DNA of 64,000 nucleotides from Cardamine occulta (Eukaryota > Streptophyta > Magnoliopsida > Brassicales > Brassicaceae): contig CM051389.1 of the NCBI GenBank assembly GCA_028015245.1, positions 8,710,370-8,774,369 of the forward strand. The letters run 5' to 3'. Both the position numbers and the translations under genes were made by a program. Below the pieces are notes generated by a model. It searched no databases, was not told the origin of the DNA, and saw nothing but the letters and a program-made list of their open reading frames with translations. Positions 9,149-22,844 of this stretch are shown in pieces. Numbering within the stretch: position 1 is the first letter of the stretch; every line of letters begins with the position of its first letter.

Positions 9149-12100
9149 CCACAATTGTAAAGGACATTTCGTACAATATTCACCCCACTCCTCCTGTCAA
9201 TAATGGGGAGAAAGCATTCATCCATGACTGTCAGCGCTATGGCAAGCTTGGAATTGCTTTCCACAATATGAGGCTGTCCACCTAAGAATAAACCTGAATC
9301 TGAATCTGTGCATTCCCTACGAACTAGAGACCATGAAAATCCAGCTTCCAACTCATGTTTGACACCAACATATTCCTTAATACCTTCGGAGAGCTGGTAA
9401 AACAACAAGAAATTTCACTTAAACACGATGCTTTCGTAAAGTACAGAAAATACTTGGAAATCACACAGGATATTATACTCGTGTCTTTTCGAATTCAGTT
9501 ATGCCTATTAAACTAAGGCATGGCATGTTCACACTTCATACCAGGATTGGAGCATGCAACGCCCAAAAATTCTAATGACAATCATAATAAAAGTCTTTTT
9601 TTTTTTTATCAACAGAAGATTACTAGGTAATAAAATATGGATCAGTCACCTAGCAATTTTAGTTCAATAACTGCCGCCAAGAAGCTACACTACGTTTAAT
9701 TAACTGAATGAAATTTGCAAGGGTTAAGAGACTTGAAAGAAAAGTACCGCTTTGCACTTCTTCCCACAAAAAGAGATGATTGGTTCAGTGGTGTCAGCTG
9801 GGGTAACATTTGCCTCCAACATGCATGATGTGTGATCTAGAAATGGAGAATTCCAACGTCAACAAGAAACTACAAACAAAACTTAGTGACAACAAAAGTG
9901 GAATATTCAAGGTAGGGAAAGAATAAATGACGCACATTTTTTTTCACACATTTTGCAGGTATTTGCACCCACAGTCTGAGAAACATCTTCTACAACTTCT
10001 CTACAGAACTTGCATGTACAATTGGGGCAATGCCAATCATCAAGAGGAAACATCTGTAATTGAACCTCAAAAAGATCCAATCAGGCATCAGATGACCCTA
10101 AAACAACCATGGTGTAGTTAAAATTCAACGACACTTCAGTTCAAAAGAGTCTATGTATGTATTGAATCTTATCCGTTCATTTAGCAAACAGTATTGTTCT
10201 AAAACCTGTTTAAACAGAGCACCACATAAACCATTGCACCTTTGTAAATTTGCATAGCGTAGCACTGACTTGTCAAAAATAACCAAAACAAGACATATAT
10301 ACAGCAAAAACAGCATACCCGTATGTCTAAGCATCTTTGGTGAAAAGTTGAGGGACAACCATCACAGCAAACTAAATCACCTCCATCTCCACAAATACCA
10401 CAAGCATCGTCATTTGGATCATCAGCAATTACATCTACCGAACAAAAACCAGTGTGCCCAATACCCTTTTGCTTATCCCACGCATCTATTTGGCATTGAA
10501 GAAGAGAAACTCCAGAATTCAAAAATATGTTCTGAAATGGCTGCCGCAATTTGCTTCCAGCATGTATCTCAAACTTCGAAACTGGAAGAATTTTACTACA
10601 GCAGCCACAGTGAATTCCCTCTCTTGTTATCCAACCCTCAAGCATTGCGCGTGACCGTCGTTGGTTCATGTACATCACCTTTTCGCTCAACTGTATGGTT
10701 CCACTATCAATCAGCCATGCGAGTACCGTCCGTTTTTCAGATGAGGGTACAAAACCATCACTCTCTGAATTATCTCCCCTGACTGCACGCCGAACCGACA
10801 ATGTACTCCTACCATGTTTGCTACTTTTCCCTCCATCCACACGGTGAGAGGAGGAACCAGTTGATTTTTCAGTTTGGTGATGCAAAGGGCTTTCACTTTT
10901 TGAAGTCGTGCCACGTGAACTGTCTCTGCTTTTAACCTCATTCTTCACTGCTATCACGTTTCGCTGTTCTTTAGGAACATACCTGTCATCGTTTCCAACT
11001 TTATTTTTAATAGATGAGAAATTTCTAGCAAAAGTCGCTTTTCCATCACTATCACTGGCATATTGTTCCTGCCGTTTCATATCTTTTTCAATCTTTCTTT
11101 TGGTTTTCCTAGTTAACTGACTGAGTATCTCATCTGAGATCAGAGTAAATGTGGAATTATCTTCACAAGTCTTGGCCACTTTTTCCCCACCATTTAACTG
11201 CTTTAGAAGTGCTTCATAAGCCTTGATAACAGACCAGTACGCTGTTCCCCTGGGGCTTATATAAACTGCATCTAGGTAGTCTCTATTCCTCCTAGGTCTA
11301 TAGTCAATCGTCCACCCTGCTTCCAGTAACATTTCCCTAATTCGCTCACGTAACCTTTGTTTTTCTGTGCCTGAACCACGCCTAATCTTTCCATCTCTGA
11401 CTTTGGGAGGCATTGACGCTTCAGGTAAAGTCTTTTCTCCTCCAGTGCTTGACATCTGGAAGAGCTTATGAGGTTGAATGACTCTTTTCTGTAGCCTCCC
11501 CGAGCTATCACAATCATCAGAATCTTGGTCCTGGCCATTACTCTTCATGGTTAAGGCTGTGGGCGTTTTCAACCCATTTGACTGTATTCTGGCCGGTGGA
11601 AGCAGTTTCGGCAAATTTTCAGTTTTTACAGTGGTTGGCGACTGGATAGCAACACGAATTTTACCACTCTCTTGAATCTTTGAGCCATATTGAGTTTGTT
11701 CAGCTTCCACATTTTGCAGTAAAACTCCCTTCTTATTCTGCTTGTTCAGCATCACCTTGAGGACACCATTTTTCCCCTGCACCCTGATTGGTCCATCAAA
11801 ATTCATGTCACGCTTGTACTTCTTCTGCAACAATAACGCATGAGTAGTTTTACTTTCGTTTCCACTCACCTTACATCTGTTTATATAACCTTTCTTAGCA
11901 AAACCTACCTTCCCTGATCCATCCAAAAACGGTTTTCTTCTCTTCTCAACATCTAAATCTTTACTACAAGAGCCAGTTCCATATTCCCTGTCAACACCAT
12001 AATGAGCAGACCCCAAATATGATCTCTTACCAATACCAACTCCACTCCCATCAAAGGACCTCCTCATCCTCATTGCCATTACTTCATCTTCACTCTCCTC

Positions 12101-12409
12101 CTCATCACCATCATCATCATCCTCATGGTCATCTAATCTATGCCTCTTACTCTCCTTCCAATCCCTGTTCCAGCCAAAACGACTCTCTTCTACATTGCCA
12201 TAGTGGGGGATCGTAAGTTTACCGCTAGATTCAGAGTCATTCGTAATCATCCTAGACCTCTTCTTAGGCTCCCAATTCGGACGACTCTCTGAAAACGAAC
12301 AAATTCTACCAACCCCATCGTTCTTCTTCACAATCAAACAACCAGATGAACTTCTTTTCTTTATCAATACCCCTGAAGATTCACCAGATCTCCTCCCACC
12401 TCTCTCCAT
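9149..12409 (-). CDS. Tify/PHD-finger GNAT-like nuclear protein (3' end lost in gap)
   Basis: Exons in transcript order: 10319-12409, 9936-10053, 9748-9836, 9149-9393; the next donor is at 9148 and later exons fall in the N gap. The first 560 or so residues are charged and low in complexity. They are followed by a plant Tify-like DNA-binding region (about 567-635: LAWLIDSGTIQLSEKV, HCGCCSK) and a PHD finger split by intron 1 (CGICGDGG, CCDGCPSTFH, then WHCPNCTC and a second CKFC). Exon 4 reads EGIKEYVGVKHELEAGFSWS and VMDECFLPIIDRRSG, the start of the acetyltransferase-like domain of this family. It resembles A. thaliana At4g14920, a relative of IDM1-type chromatin regulators. Histone acetyltransferase activity is inferred from the family and its core is not visible here. 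Confidence 0.88.
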
Positions 12410-14062
12410 CTACACAGCCCCTAAATTTACCCCAATTTCAACACGAAATCGAAAATGCAATCACCAGAGAACCCTAGGAATGCCAGATCTAAATCGACGA
12501 TAGATCGATCTGCCAATTTTCTCTCAATGAGAGGCGAAACGTGACACTAACTGCAGCGAATAATTTCCGATGCGACAACGTATGGCTCCGCCGATCAGCT
12601 AACATGGATTATTCCGACGGCGAAGGGAGATGTAACTTCCCGGCCACCAGAAACGAGAAATTGGAAGAAAGATGAGATCGTTGTTTCTCACGGCCTAATT
12701 ATAATTCCACTGTGTGAAAAAAAATCTCATTATTGTAAATAAAAAAAGCTCAATTTTAAATTTAATTATAATTAGTGTATGCTTAATTTTCCTAAACGTT
12801 GTAGTTTGTACGTACATTTTCTGTTTCCCTCCAAATCTCGTTGGACGACGCAAACTTTGGCAGGGACGTAAGACGTGGCAAGATCTCAGAGTATTTACCG
12901 ATAATGGAGAATGACGTGGCAAGATCTCATGGCTTCAACAAAAGGGTCACAGGTTTTATTTACATAATTTCTGTCAATTACTGTACAGTAGAATGATTTA
13001 ACCATTAAAACTCGAGCTCTTCGTAAATATCAACATTTTTCTAATTAAGCAAAAAGAAAGAAAGAAAGTTTACATATTCACAAACACTTTTACAATTTAA
13101 AAGATATTGTAAAATAAGAGGAAGACAACGGATGCACTAGTGTTAAGTTTTTTAAAAAGACTTATTAATCAATCTCTAGAAATCGAACCATCATATAAAG
13201 AACATTAGTGCGGATGCAGAAAGAAATGTGAAATGCATTTTCAAAATCCAATTTCAGCAGGAGAATTTGAGGTTAAGTATCTCTACAACAAATGCAATAG
13301 CTAAACATTTGGAGAACAAATCGATTAATGTATCAGAAGATCAAAATTCACATGCCGCTTAAAACAGATATCTAACTCAAAAACTTATTTTTGATAAAGA
13401 TGTTTTGGCTATTTTCCAGTAGATTTTTTGGTGAAAAAGTTTATCAGAATGACCAGATCTTAGATACGATGGAATCATAACCGCATGTATTTAGGGCCAG
13501 CCATGCCTTTGGTTCGAACCCATAACCACCCAGACACCAAAATAATACGGCTAACTAAATTCTGCTACTAATGTTTTTTATAATTTTACGGTATCCTGCA
13601 TGTACTACATGGTAAATACGGAGTTTGTTAGATTAGATAAATTTAATGCAGTCTAATTTCGAATTAGAACCGGTTTAGGGTCTAAATTCTTTAATTTAAC
13701 CCCCTCCTCCCACCCCCACCCAAGAAAAATCATACTATTACATCTGATATAATTGTGAGTAAAGTGAAAGAGATATAATCCATTTTTATTCTTTCAAAGT
13801 TTTTTTTTTTGTGTTATAATACGTAGGCGTGCATTTAGATTCTTGGGCGATTGACATAAGTGGGTAATAAATATAAATTATTGTTTCAAAATTAGCATAC
13901 CGCTAAACTTCAGATTGGAATGTTTCTCTTATTTTCCATGACGTTTTATCAATCGTTTTGGCCCATTATTAAGCTTAGATAGAATTTGGCCCAGCTTATC
14001 GTTGATTTGTTGGCATTTTGTTTATTATTGGTTGAGACATTGCTTTCGACCAAAATTATATA
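12410..14062. other. Intergenic, upstream of the PHD gene
   Basis: The first 250 bp are probably the 5' UTR and promoter of the PHD gene. A 26-bp imperfect repeat, gacgtggcaagatctca, occurs near 12871-12887 and 12913-12929. The rest is AT-rich with no open frame or recognisable element. Confidence 0.5.
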
Positions 14063-14409
14063 GGACAATTATCTTAAACTTAAATAGCACAAAATAAAGT
14101 TTTTGCACCATATTTAGCACACATTTTCATTTACACCACATATAGTATTTTTATTAAAGAGCAATTCTTTTATATAACACAAATTTCCTAACCTCATTTT
14201 TTAAGGGTTTAAGATTTAAGCCTTAGACCTTATATCATACATCTTACCCTCTAAAAACTATACTCTAAATTCTAAAATAATTAACTTAAACAAAAAAATT
14301 AAATTATAAACTTTATAAAATGTTATTTGTGACATAAATAAAAAATGTGTGCTAAATGTGGCACAAAAACTTCATTTAGTATTATTTTAAAGAATTTCTC
14401 AATTATATA
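14054..14409. mobile_element. Mutator-type MITE with 9-bp target duplication
   Basis: The element covers 14063-14400 (338 bp) and is flanked by identical 9-bp repeats AATTATATA at 14054-14062 and 14401-14409. Its ends are inverted repeats of about 75-80 bp: the left end runs ggacaattatcttaaa and the right end, reversed, gagaaattctttaaaa. Both continue into a shared stretch around tttagcacacatttt. There is no coding capacity. Long terminal inverted repeats plus a 9-bp duplication are the hallmark of Mutator-like elements. Confidence 0.88.
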
Positions 14410-14477
14410 TGCAAGTTAAAAATATTGAATGGGAAAATAGTTAATGGTAGTATTGGTATATTGTACATTATGTAAAT

Positions 14478-14853
14478 GATTTTATCATGGTCGAATCAAA
14501 CGTAGACAAAACAACATAAACCACGATGCATGGAAAAACGAATCATCTAATTCAAAACAAAATCCACTTAAAGTGTTTGTCATCGTCAGTGTGAAAAGTA
14601 ATACAAACGGTCGATTCGATTGCGCTATATAACAAATAGCATAATTGTACTCTCGAAAACGTTTGTACAGGATTTTATCATGGTCGCGCGTGTCAAATGT
14701 AGACAAAAACAACACTAAAACACAATGAATGAAAAAACAAAGTTTCTAACAAAAACAAAATCGATAAAGTGTTCGTCATTTCAGTGTGAAAAGTAATACA
14801 AATGGCCGATTAGGCTATGACAAATAAATTGTCCTCTAGAAAACGTTTTCCTA
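14478..14853. repeat. Two-unit tandem duplication, period 193 bp
   Basis: Unit 1 starts at 14478 and unit 2 at 14671, both with gattttatcatggtcg. Shared later landmarks are gtgtgaaaagtaatacaaa and the closing gaaaacgttt. The units differ by scattered substitutions and small indels, so the duplication is not recent. They lie about 800 bp upstream of the SurE gene. Confidence 0.8.
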
Positions 14854-15646
14854 ATGTGGCTATATAACTTTTTTTGTTCTCCACTTAAAAGAAGAACTAA
14901 TGGAGTTTTAAGGGATAGTAGTTTGAATTTATGTATCTTTTATTAACTTTTAGTCCGAATATAATAGAGGAGATAAGTAAATTGAGTGTTTTGTTCATTG
15001 AACTTAACCATTTTGTTGTTGCGTGAAAATGACAACGCCTAATAAAAAGACCTTTATTATCTTTTTCGTTACCCGTTACATAATGCTAACACATGAAATT
15101 ATTGGATGGGATATGCGGATGAAACATGTGAAAATGAAATATTCTAAAATGTAATAGATTATTGTCCATTTAAAAATGTAGTAGCTAGGTATAATTCATA
15201 TGACTATATTGTTCTATTTTTTTTTAAGGAAGGTTTTCTTATATCCTCGTTATTACAGAAATAAATTAGTAAATAATAGTTGACCAAAAAAAAACTAGCA
15301 AATAATAATCAAAAGTTTTGCCTGATAATTTTGCACATATATTAAGAATATACCCTTATTCTACAATTCAATAGGAATAATAACTATTTCATTTTATTTT
15401 AAGTCAAACAAATATATAAATTACATAAATTTTACATAGAAAATATATTTCTGTGAAACATTTTTTTTTCCTGAAACTCTATTTTTATAAACGAAAATTA
15501 TTCATTTTCAGGATGGTAAATTCATAACTTTCCCAAGGACTATAAATTTAACCATTTCATTCTCCATAAGCTCCACAAGCTTTTCTTCTTCTTCTCGTAC
15601 TCTTTTCCCATTTCTCTTTATCTTGCTAATTTCTTTGATCGGAGCG

Positions 15647-17730
15647 ATGGAAATTAACGGCGGAGATCGTATCTCTGGTGATAACCCGATCATCATGGTC
15701 ACCAACGATGATGGTATCGACGCGCCTGGCCTTCGTTCTCTCGTTCGTGTCCTCGTCTCCACTAACCTCTACGATGTTCGCGTCTGTGCTCCTGATTCGT
15801 ACGTTTACTCTTAATTTTCTACAAAATGTAGCTTAATCGCCTCTGATTATATGATCGAATCACTCTTAATATGAAATTGAATTTCTCTATATAGCAAATT
15901 TGATGAGAATTGCTTTGGCTTTGCTTCATTCAAATTAATATAACTCTTAATTGTTTATGAAATTTGTAGGGAGAAATCTGCAGTGAGTCACAGTATAATA
16001 TGGAGTAGACCACTCACTGCAAAACGAGTTGATATTGATGGAGCTACAGCTTATGCTGTTGATGGTTTGTTTACTATTGCTATGAGTTGTTAAAAATAAA
16101 GAAAAATATACAAAGCCTTGAACTTTTTTTTATAGATTTTAGGGGCTATGAGCATTTTAATCTTGTTTATTATATGGTTTTAATGATATGATTAACTTGG
16201 TTCTGTATGTTATGAAGGAACCCCTGCGGATTGCACTGGTTTGGGCTTATCGGATGCACTCTTCCCTTCTCTTCCTGACCTGGTAAAACAATATTGTGTT
16301 CTGCTAATTATTAGAATGATCCTGTGGAGTGTCACTGTAAAAGCCTTTTGATTTAAATGATGTGCCAATAGAGCTTTTGGTTTGTGTTTAACAACAGTCT
16401 ATAGGAAACATTTAAGATCTGTTGGTTTATGTAGTCTTCTTCCATTTTTATTGTCTTTTCTGGAGATTATGATGTCTGTTTGTTTTTCTTCATGCAGGTT
16501 CTTAGTGGTATAAACGTGGGTAGCAACTGCGGATATAACATGTCTGTAAACATTTCCTCCTATGTTCCCTGTTGCTCTGGTTTCCTATTTGCTTACCACT
16601 TTAAGTTTGTTCCGATTATTAGGATCTGTTTGAAAATTTGCAGGAGAAACACTATTTAGAATGTTTCACTAGCAATAGCCAATTCAAATTGTTATACACC
16701 ATGTTATGCTTCTATGGTCCCTGCCTGAGTTTATCAAATTAGTACTTATCTGGCTGTTAATTCCATCACAGTGTCTATTCTGGAACTGTTGCTGGTGCTC
16801 GTGAAGCCTTCCTTTATGGTGTGCCTTCTGCCTCCATATCATATGATTGGTAAGAGTAATATTCTAAATAAACATATGATTGGTAAATTAATAGCCTTCA
16901 TACAGTGTTATTGATACCATCTTTTTTTGTTTGGCACTAATTTATTCATTCTTAATTCTCTAGGAAACGTGGAGAGATCAATGTTAATGATTTTGTCCTT
17001 GCTGCTCAAGCTTGCTTGCCCATTATCAACGGCCTACTCAGTGCAATCAAGAACAAAACTCACCCTATGAAATGCTTTCTGAATATTGATTTGCCGACTG
17101 ACATTGCTAACCATAAGGTATGTCTCATGTCATCTTTCATAATTGTCCATGCCTAACTGTTGCTCTGAGGTTTATATGTCTAATTCTTTCCTTCTAAATG
17201 AAAGGGATACAAACTAACAAGACAAGGCAAAAACTTGGGTAAAATGGGATGGAGACAAGTGAAAGAGGAAGCACAAGGGCCAAAGATGTTATCAACAATG
17301 ACAATGGAAACAGAGTCAGGAGTAGTCTCATCAGACAACAACACATCTGCTAACTCAAACGATAGCCGTTTGTTCAAGAGAGAGGTATCATTAATGATTT
17401 GTCACTATTGTTTCTGATCTTACTTGCTTTTGTATTCATGAAATTCATGCCCCTTGCTCTTTTGGTTGATAGGTACGAGGTAGCGTGGTTGAAGAAGGGA
17501 CTGATCTTCAATTCCTACATGAAGGATTTGTAAGCATATCTTATATTTTGTCTCTTAACTCATCTCAACTCCTTATACAAATTTGCTGATAAATTCACTT
17601 TAAAAAGTAACAAAACGCTCGTGTTAATCTGAAGATTACGGTGACGCCGCTTGGAGCTCTGTCTCAGACTGATGTGGATTGCCAAAACTACTACAAAGAA
17701 TGGCTTCCCAAGATTACAAGCCAGCTATGA
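15647..17730 (+). CDS. SurE-like survival protein / 5'-nucleotidase
   Basis: Nine exons: 15647-15798, 15970-16064, 16218-16282, 16498-16541, 16772-16849, 16964-17117, 17205-17384, 17473-17529 and 17635-17730, giving 306 residues. The SurE fold is clear: the metal-binding VTNDDGIDAPG near the N-terminus, a second acidic/Asn site SGINVGSNCGYN, then YSGTVAGAREA and a C-terminal ITVTPLGALSQT. SurE enzymes are divalent-metal phosphatases acting on nucleoside 5'-monophosphates. This one has no evident targeting sequence and is probably cytosolic. It matches At4g14930. The ATG at 15647 is taken because it is directly followed by a short linker and the NDD motif; an in-frame ATG at 15623 would add eight residues. 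Confidence 0.92.
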
Positions 17731-18474
17731 GGCCATGACATGAAATAGAAAAAAACTCTTTATTAAGAAGTTATTTATCCATTATGGACCACAATTTGTG
17801 GTAGACCTATTATTATATCTTGAGTTTTAAGTTGTTTAGTTATCCATTAGTCTTTGAGTTATTTATTATGTTGTAAACAGCAAAATCTCGGTTGTTGCAA
17901 GTCCATTATCGTCATTTAATCTTTGGTATCATTGACCAATATTAAACCTGGTACGTAGTATTGAATCTCAAATTCTCAATCGCAATTGAACACACACTCT
18001 TTTTAAAAAGATGTATAAAGCAAAAAACTTTGCAAAGAGTCATCAATATACAGCTAAAAAATTTAATTTTGTCACGTCATTTTGTAAATTACTACTTTTA
18101 CAACATAGTCTATTGTTGACCAGAACAAAAGTGATCAATTTGTAAAATGTTAGTTTTAGAATTTAGTTAACGAAGTTCAAACGCAGGGCCTGAGATTGCG
18201 ATAACATCATCATTTGTGCAGGTGGGGAGATTAATGGCCATCTTGCATAATCCGTGTTTTATACTTCAAGTTATGATTCATGTGATAATTATTTTTCTTC
18301 TTTACGTTTCTTATCATTTTAACTAATCTCACTAGACTTTCCAAGTTGGACTTATATATTTAATTAAAATTCATATCGTATAGACATATAGGTGCATGCA
18401 TATAAATGTTCAATAACTACTCCATCAATATCTTTCAATAGTCTAATCAAAGTTTGACTAAAAATTTTCCTTCA
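17731..18474 (+). promoter_or_regulatory. Spacer with ATAO1 promoter
   Basis: The left part is the SurE 3' UTR. A TATA box (TATAAAT, 18401-18407) lies about 70 bp before the amine oxidase ATG, just after an RY-like TGCATGCA. No coding sequence is seen. Confidence 0.45.
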
Positions 18475-21100
18475 ATGAACACACCAATACTTGCCCTAGT
18501 ATGTCTCCTTCAATGTGCTTTCACACTTTGTCTCCATTTCCACCCACTCGATCCTTTAACTCCTCAAGAAATCAACAAAACAAGCTTCATCGTCAAGAAA
18601 TCTCATCTAGGCAACTTCAAAGATCTCACATTTCACTACCTCGACCTCGAAGAACCAAACAAGAGCCACGTCCTCCAATGGCTATCGCCGAATCCCTCCA
18701 AGAAACCACCACCGCCACGTCGTCGTTCACTCGTGGTGGTTCGAGCCGGTGGTCAAACACACGAACTTATCATAGACCTAACAATTAGCAAAATCGCATC
18801 CTCCCGCATCTACACCGGCCATGGCTTCCCTTCATTCACATTCATAGAGCTTTTCAAAGCTAGCAAGCTTCCTCTAACTTACCCCTCCTTCAAGAAATCG
18901 ATTCTTGATCGAGCCCTAAACATCTCCGAGGTTTCTTGCATCCCTTTCACCGTTGGTTGGTATGGTGAAACCATCACGAGACGCGAGGTCAGAGCCTCTT
19001 GCTTTTACAGAGATGGATCGGTTAATGTCTTCACAAGACCCATCGAAGGAATCACTGTAACTATAGACGTTGACTCAATGCGAGTCGTAAAGTACTCGGA
19101 CAGATTCAGAAAGCCTCTCCCCGATTCAGAAGGTAACGACTTTCGAACAAAACACAAACCTTTCCCGTTCTCTTGCAACGTCTCCGACACAGGCTTCGAG
19201 ATATTCGGGAAAAGAATCGAATGGGCTAACTGGAAATTCCACGTCGGATTCAGCGCAAGGGCGGGAATTACAATATCAACGGCTTCGGTTCTTGACCCGA
19301 GAACCAAAAGGTTCAGACGAGTGATGTACAGAGGACACGTGTCGGAGACTTTTGTCCCGTATATGGACCCCACCTACGAATGGTACTTTCGTACGTTCAT
19401 GGACATCGGAGAGTTTGGTTTCGGGAGATCCGCCGTGAATCTGCAGCCATTGATTGACTGCCCGCAAAACGCTGCGTTTTTGGATGGACACGTGGCGGGA
19501 CCAGATGGGACAGCTCAGAGGATGAGCAATGTGATATGTGTCTTTGAGAAAAATGGTTACGGTGCTTCTTTTAGACACACCGAGATTAATGTTCCAGGAC
19601 AAGTGGTAAACTTCAAAAATCCAGCTGATATTCCTAATTTATTTTTATTTTTATGTTTAGAAACTTGGATTAGTTATAATTAACTAATTTTTGCAGATAA
19701 CTAGTGGTGAAGGTGATATAAGTTTAGTGGTTAGAATGGTGGCCACACTCGGAAACTATGATTACGTCGTGGATTGGGAATTTAAAAAGAATGGAGCCAT
19801 CAGAGTTGGGGTATAGTTGACTTTATGTATTATTTTTTATATTTAATATTTCTAATTGATTGAATTTGTTTATGGTTGATACTAATTATGCTTTGAAACC
19901 TGGATCTACTCATTTTGAGTTTTATTTTATAAGATCAATTTTGACGTTCCTATTTTAGTTGGTTTTGTGTTGTAGTTTCAAATAAACACATTTTTTTTAT
20001 AGTTGAAATACAGTTAAAAATACTGACTAAAACAATTTTATAATATGAATATAACATATTTTATATCTATCAATTACATTTTTTTCTTATTAATATTATA
20101 GTTCATAATATTTGAGAATTTGTTAAAATTTAAATGTTAGGTATTGGATTTAAGATACGAATTGGTTTCAAGATTAAGAAAACTATTAAACTTAATTTTC
20201 GGTCGAACCAAATCGATCCGAAAAGCCTATTGACCTGAAAACTTTCCGGTTGCTTTCCCGTCTGTTTAAAAACATTCGTTACTATATTGTATAGGTGGAT
20301 TTGACTGGAGTTTTGGAAGTAAAAGCGACGTCGTATACTTCAAACGAGCAAATAACAGAGAACGTTTACGGGACACTGGTAGCGAAGAACACCGTCGCCG
20401 TTAACCACGACCATTACTTAACGTACTACTTGGATCTTGACGTTGATGGTAACAGCAATTCCTTAGTGAAAGCCAAACTTAAAACCGTTAGAGTAACGGA
20501 CGTTAACAAAACGTCTACTCAAAGGAAGAGTTACTGGACGGTCGTAAAAGAGACGGCGAAAACGGAAGCTGACGGTAGAGTTCGGTTAGGCTCTGAGCCG
20601 GTTGAGCTGTTAATAGTAAACCCGAATAAAAAGACGAAAATAGGAAATACGGTTGGATACCGGTTGATACCGGAACACTTACCGGTTACTTCGCTTTTAA
20701 CTGATGATGATTATCCGGAGATTAGAGCCGGTTACACGAAGTTTCCGGTTTGGATAACCGCCTATAACCGGTCAGAGAGATGGGCTGGTGGGTTTTATAG
20801 TGATAGGAGCCGTGGAGACGACGGCTTAGCTGTATGGAGTAGCAGGTAAATAAGTAAAATTAATCGTATATTATATATAGTACAATCATCTTAAAATTTG
20901 ATGAAAAAAGGAATAAAATTTATGGTTTGTCTTATGGGAACAGGAACAGAGAGATAGAGAACAAAGATATAGTGATGTGGTATAATGTTGGGTTTCATCA
21001 TATTCCATACCAAGAGGATTTTCCGGTTATGCCAACTTTACACGGTGGATTTACTCTTCGACCTTCAAATTTTTTCGACAACGATCCTTTGATAGGGTAA
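18475..21100 (+). CDS. AO1: Copper amine oxidase 1 (ATAO1)
   Basis: Four exons, 18475-19605, 19697-19810, 20295-20845 and 20944-21100, encode 650 residues. The second in-frame ATG is used because it leads directly into a secretion signal (about residues 1-20, ILALVCLLQCAFTLCLHF); the ATG at 18454 would add seven residues in front. N2 and N3 domains come first. The catalytic domain has the topaquinone precursor Tyr398 in LGNYDYVVDW, the copper ligand pair in GFHHIPYQED, and a C-terminal MPTLHGGFTL. The enzyme oxidises putrescine-type amines to aldehydes, ammonia and hydrogen peroxide in the cell wall. ATAO1 (At4g14940) is known for expression in developing tracheary elements and root cap. No frame break is seen. 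Confidence 0.94.
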
Positions 21101-22844
21101 TAACGGTCTCAAAGAAACATACTGATTCTGATCTATTTATGTTAATTTTTCTTTTATCTAAAATTCGAATTTGATATGTATCAGTTGTAATGAGAAATTC
21201 AATAGTTATACATGCTCTTTGATCAGATCATTTATCAAATAGAGACTGTTAGAAATAAATTTATAATTGGGCCAAAACTTAATATGAAATTCTTTGACAT
21301 GAGGGTTGAAGTATATTGCTCAATATCGCAGATTACACAGTGGCTAGTGGCATAGAGTGCAGATTGCCCAATAGTGCAAACTGTTCAACAACGTAAATCC
21401 GACTATATATATGATGTGAACTGATATGAACCCACCATACTCTTATGACAAATCTGACTTAACTGGTTTCTCGTTTCCTCCATCAATCGCCAATTTAGCT
21501 TTGTTGTGCCTTCTGTGCTAGCTTGTCTATTAAATTCTTGAAACTGTCAGTCATGTTCTTCAAACATGTGGTTAACTCTGCTTGGTCCCGACATTTAAAT
21601 TTTGCAAGAAAATCCTAAATATTAGTGTTTATCGCTTACTAGATGCAGCACAAATTAAGGATGACTCCTATCTAAATGGAAACAAAAATCTTAACAATAC
21701 CAACAGATGAAAGATGACTCCTGTATCTAACCATTAGAAACATTAGTTGCATCTAGATCATGAAGGCACCTCAACTATCTAAATATCCTTAGTAACTAGA
21801 AAATGAGTAATAAACTACATTCCAAAAATGCAAATAAAAATACAAGTTTTAAAAATTATGGATTCAAATGCTACATATTATATTATAAATTTATAATGTA
21901 TATTTGATTTTTTCATATCTTTAAAATACATAGGAAAATTTAAAAGAAAAAAAATAATAAGAAATACTATTTATTTTTACCGTTTAATTTTTTGAAAATT
22001 TTGGAAAGTTGTGAAAATTTTCATATTTCTATTCGATAGTTTGTGTATTAAATAAATGTATTTTTTGAAAGCCATGCCTTTCAGTTTTTTTTTTCTCTTA
22101 TAATACAACACAGATGGGACATTTAAAAGATTAAAAAAAAAGAAGAAGACCAAAATAGATAACAAAATTAGATGTCAATTAGTTACAAGAACGGATAAAA
22201 GAATACTATAGCAATAACAAAATACGAATAAAAGTATCTACATTTTTTTCAAGATATTTGCTAAACAATAATGACAAAATAGTATACGGGTTAATTGCAA
22301 AGACTTTTTTTAATAATGTCAAAAGTAATAGACTATATATACATTACTTTTTTCCTGACTGAGAGTTTGAGTGCATGTGGGAGATGATTAAAATCAATAA
22401 TTGTATTGATCATAGGTGATGAGAATATATACATGAGAGTTGACGAGGATGATTGATGCACCATCATTACAATATATACATCAAATGTGTATCACAACTC
22501 CCCAACACAAAACACAAAGCAATAATATATAAATATCTCAAGCAATAAGATCATGCAATACCCAATTCAATCAAAGCATGAAAACATAGAAATGCTGATA
22601 ATTGTAATCCTAAATTTCGTACCATCTTATTTAACGTACCAATAAAAAAAAAAAACACATACCATGGTGCGATGCACTATTGTCAATTATCTACTAATTG
22701 TGTCAAAGTTTGTGGGTCACCTTGAATTATTTGCAATCATTGGCCAGCTCCTCCAACACCTCTACGAGCTCTATACCTCTAACACCTCTACTTCATCTAT
22801 ACTTCCACATCCACCAATCATGATATAAGTATATCTTCTATGCC
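21101..22844. other. AT-rich intergenic, nothing recognised
   Basis: This part of a 6.5-kb spacer is AT-rich with frequent poly(A) and poly(T) runs. No open frame, splice-consistent gene or clear repeat was recognised. The stretch near 22370-22510 (ending cacaactccccaacac) resembles the edge of a degraded LTR, but this is weak. Confidence 0.4.

Noticed and set aside
8943..9176. Frames running through the N run
   Set aside because: Sequence across the gap is unknown; no continuity can be claimed.
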